Below are positions 61,915 through 64,000 of a stretch of 64,000 nucleotides of DNA, piece after piece. Origin of the DNA: Actinokineospora inagensis DSM 44258 (GTDB lineage Bacteria; Actinomycetota; Actinomycetes; Mycobacteriales; Pseudonocardiaceae); NCBI RefSeq assembly GCF_000482865.1, contig NZ_AXWW01000014.1:110064-174063 (forward strand), written 5' to 3'. The position numbers and the translations under genes are program-made. Below the pieces are notes generated by a model. The model was not told the origin of the DNA. It was given only the letters and a program-made list of their open reading frames with translations, and ran no database searches. Each line of letters begins with the position of its first letter. Position 1 is the stretch's first letter.

Positions 61915-63363
61915 ATGGACGTCATCGTGGTCGGAGCAGGCTCCGCGGGCTCGGTCGTGGCTCGGCGCTTGGTGGACGCGGGCGCGCGGGTCACGCTGCT
62001 GGAGGCGGGCGGGCGCGACACGAACCCCGCCATCCACGACCCGTCCCGCGCGGGCGAGCTCTGGCACGGCCCGGAGGACTGGGACCACTACACCGTTCCC
62101 CAGCCGCACGCCGCGGGCCGCCGCCTGCACCTCCCGCGCGGCAAGGTCCTCGGCGGTTCGCACTCCCTCAACGCCATGATCTGGGTCCGCGGCCACGCCG
62201 CCGACTACGACGGCTGGTCCCAGCCCGGCTGGTCCTGGTCCGACGTGCGACCGGTGTACGAGCGGATCGAGAAGGACCTGCTGCCGATCACCAGCAACGA
62301 GCCGCTGCACCCCATCCAACAGTCCATGTTGGACGCCGCAGCGCAGATCGGCATCGACTTCAACCCCAACTACAACGGCGACACCCTCGACGGTATCTCG
62401 ATCGAACACATCACCGCCCGCGACGGCCGCCGCGTCAACACCTGGATCGCTTACGGCGAACCAATCCTGGACAACCCGGCATTCACCGTCCACACGGGAG
62501 CACTGGTCCACCGCCTGCTGTTCACCGGAACCACCGCCACCGGCGTCCAGGTCGAGATCGACGGCACCCGCACCGACCTCCACGCCGACCAGGTCATCCT
62601 CTGCGCGGGCGCCATCGCCTCCCCGCTGATCCTCCTCCGCAGCGGCATCGGCCCCGCCGACGACCTCCGCGCCCTCGGCATCGACGTCGTCGCGGACATC
62701 CCCGGAGTCGGCGCCAACCTGCACGACCACCTGCTGTCCCCGGTCATCTACGCCACCGACAAGCGCGAGGTCGAGCCGCCCCGGCCAGGCCGTTCGGTCA
62801 CCCAAACCCACCTGTTCTGGCGCAGCCGCCCGGACCTGCCCGTCCCGGACACCCAGCCCATCCACTTCAGCATCCCCATGTACGAACCGTGGATGACCGG
62901 CCCCGCAACGGGATTCACCCTGATGGCAGGCATGATCACCCCCCGCAGCCGGGGCAGCATCCGCCTCACCGGCCCCAACCCCACCGACGCCCCCCTCATC
63001 GACCTCGCCGCCCTGGAACACCCCGACGACTTCGCCAGCCTCGTCGCCTCCGTCAACCAATGCCGCCGCCTCGGCGCCGCCCCCGCCCTAGCCGAAGAAT
63101 GGGGCGCCCGCGAGATCTACCCCGCCCCCACCACCAACATCGAGGACTACGTCCGCCGCACCGCCATCACCTACCACCACCAGGTCGGCACCTGCCGCAT
63201 GGGAACCGACAACGACGCGGTCGTCACCCCCGACCTGACCGTCCACGGCCTCACCGCCCTCCGCGTAGCGGACGCCTCCATCATGCCCACCGTCCCCACC
63301 GGAAACACCAACGCCCCCGCCGTCCTCATCGGCGAACAAGCCGCCACCTTCCTCCTCCGGTAA
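61915..63363 (+). CDS. GMC-family FAD oxidoreductase (choline dehydrogenase-like)
   Basis: The 482-residue protein starts at ATG 61915 after GGAAGGG. The FAD motif is VIVVGAGSAGSVVARRL. GMC signatures follow: GKVLGGSHSLNAMIWVRG (PROSITE-like GMC-1), GAIASPLILLRSGIGPADDL (GMC-2), and the active-site HHQVGTCRMG with the catalytic histidines near the C-terminus. The closing text VADASIMPTVPTGNTNAP matches choline/alcohol dehydrogenases. It oxidises an alcohol or sugar at FAD. It is convergent with the transposase element at the window end. Confidence 0.93.
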   Translation: MDVIVVGAGSAGSVVARRLVDAGARVTLLEAGGRDTNPAIHDPSRAGELWHGPEDWDHYTVPQPHAAGRRLHLPRGKVLGGSHSLNAMIWVRGHAADYDGWSQPGWSWSDVRPVYERIEKDLLPITSNEPLHPIQQSMLDAAAQIGIDFNPNYNGDTLDGISIEHITARDGRRVNTWIAYGEPILDNPAFTVHTGALVHRLLFTGTTATGVQVEIDGTRTDLHADQVILCAGAIASPLILLRSGIGPADDLRALGIDVVADIPGVGANLHDHLLSPVIYATDKREVEPPRPGRSVTQTHLFWRSRPDLPVPDTQPIHFSIPMYEPWMTGPATGFTLMAGMITPRSRGSIRLTGPNPTDAPLIDLAALEHPDDFASLVASVNQCRRLGAAPALAEEWGAREIYPAPTTNIEDYVRRTAITYHHQVGTCRMGTDNDAVVTPDLTVHGLTALRVADASIMPTVPTGNTNAPAVLIGEQAATFLLR

Positions 63364-63531
63364 CCACCCCTCTCGACGCGCGCGGAAGCACCCCAATCAA
63401 CCCACACCGCGCACCTCAAACCACCACACACATCGACAAGGCGCCACCCCCGCCCCGCGCGCCTCGAAACCCGCCGATACCAACCGCCCGCTGGGGTGAA
63501 GTTGTTTTGTTTGGGGGAGGCGGTGGCCTAA

Positions 63532-64000
63532 GAGCATGTCTCATGTGGGGAGTTTCTTGAAACACGTGAGAGTAGCGGCGAGGGTGGTGAAGGCGAGGTA
63601 GTTGCGGACGTGGCGTTCCCAGCGGATGGCGAGTCGGCGGTAGCCGTTGGTCAGCCAGGCCAGGGTCCGTTCGACGACCCAGCGGTGTCGTCCCAGGCGT
63701 TGGCCGGTGTCGATGCCCTTGCGGGCGATGCGGACCATGATGCCGCGTTCGATCAGCCACCTGCGCAGCGCGAGCACGTCGTAGGCTTTGTCGGCGTGCA
63801 GTTTGTCGGGGCGGAACCGCCGCCCACCACCCGGCTGTCTGATCCGCGGCACCGCCTGGACAAGCGTGCGCAGCGCGTGGTGGTCGTTGAGGTTGGCCGC
63901 CGACACCCCGACCACCAGTGGCAGTCCGGCGCGGTCGGTCAGGACGTGGATCTTGCTACCGGGTTTGGCGCGGTCGACCGGGTTCGGCCCGGTCGGAGAT
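63532..64000. mobile_element. IS5-family (IS427-like) insertion sequence, partial
   Basis: The transposase frame begins within ten bases of a probable terminal inverted repeat (GAGCATGTCTCATGTG from 63532). The base string CCTAAG before it contains CTAA, a common target for this group. The other end and the first transposase part lie outside the window. The boundary at 63532 is approximate. Confidence 0.7.
63541..64000 (-). CDS. IS5-family transposase, C-terminal part
   Basis: The frame is open to the window edge and ends at TGA 63541. DDE-type text is visible: TGPNPVDRAKPGSKIHVLTD, LVVGVSAANLNDHHAL, KLHADKAYDV with a catalytic Asp, and the DDE-final segment RHRWVVERTLAWLTNGYRRL with the catalytic glutamate in VERT. 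The start (first catalytic Asp) is beyond the window. The element may use a two-frame transposase as is common in the IS427 group; only the second part is seen. Near-intact coding suggests recent activity. Confidence 0.92.
   Translation of the reverse strand, partial: SPTGPNPVDRAKPGSKIHVLTDRAGLPLVVGVSAANLNDHHALRTLVQAVPRIRQPGGGRRFRPDKLHADKAYDVLALRRWLIERGIMVRIARKGIDTGQRLGRHRWVVERTLAWLTNGYRRLAIRWERHVRNYLAFTTLAATLTCFKKLPT

Noticed and set aside
1..64000. tRNA or rRNA genes and riboswitches
   Set aside because: I saw no cloverleaf-like or conserved RNA sequence on either strand by reading; a covariance-model scan would be decisive.

Overview
The window is high-GC DNA with GC-rich wobble positions, GTG and TTG starts and gene families typical of filamentous Actinobacteria: FxSxx-type RiPP genes, DUF397/DUF5753 regulators, NB-ARC/TPR proteins, tfox-like secreted proteases. 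A member of the Pseudonocardiales (Actinokineospora/Saccharothrix/Lentzea-like) is the best guess. No rRNA or tRNA gene was seen. The gene mix is accessory (specialised metabolism, conflict-type NTPases, CRISPR, IS) rather than core.

Positions 1-5294 hold a tightly overlapped minus-strand operon: PLP aminotransferase, unknown protein, DapA/NanA-type aldolase, heme-oxygenase-like diiron enzyme, Rieske protein, PRMT-like methyltransferase and a multicopper-oxidase-like protein cut by the window edge. It looks like a small undescribed biosynthetic pathway. Positions 6036-8270 are a redox island (YceI, rhodanese, divergent MarR and DsbA-like proteins) with a duplicated palindrome in the shared promoter. 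Positions 8828-21385 contain a P-loop protein, an antiporter, an FxSxx-type RiPP locus (precursor, FxsB radical SAM, HExxH hydroxylase, FxsT-like NB-ARC/TPR protein, an internally duplicated unknown protein) and a two-gene P-loop NTPase module, one of whose members is a paralog of the P-loop protein at 8828.

Positions 21580-25716 encode a vanadium-haloperoxidase-like protein, a secreted alpha/beta hydrolase and an aldehyde dehydrogenase. Positions 25994-27067 are a decayed patch: a frameshifted uridine-kinase-like pseudogene between inverted repeats. It is followed by a ~2600-residue secreted SGNH-hydrolase protein with FlgD-like and PKD domains (27219-35003). Positions 35104-39071 hold a GntR regulator facing a sulfide-detoxification operon (SQR, persulfide dioxygenase-rhodanese fusion, TauE exporter). 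A type I-E-like CRISPR array without cas genes follows (39387-40086, with an outlying fragment at 40623-40712), then a DUF5753/DUF397 regulator set.

Positions 42944-47420 are a Liv-type ABC importer with a fused permease-ATPase. Next come a MoaF/SnoaL pair and a three-gene operon (membrane protein, nitrilase-superfamily protein, TPR protein with a degenerate cyclase-like domain and a terminal effector-associated-like domain; 49066-52712). That operon, together with the FxSxx/NTPase region, is the best candidate here for an undescribed signalling or conflict system. The remainder holds an M4 metalloprotease, an NB-ARC/TPR gene that runs antisense through an SDR gene, a second MoaF protein, an ABC-F ATPase, a glyoxalase-fold protein, a GMC oxidoreductase and the end of an IS5-family element.
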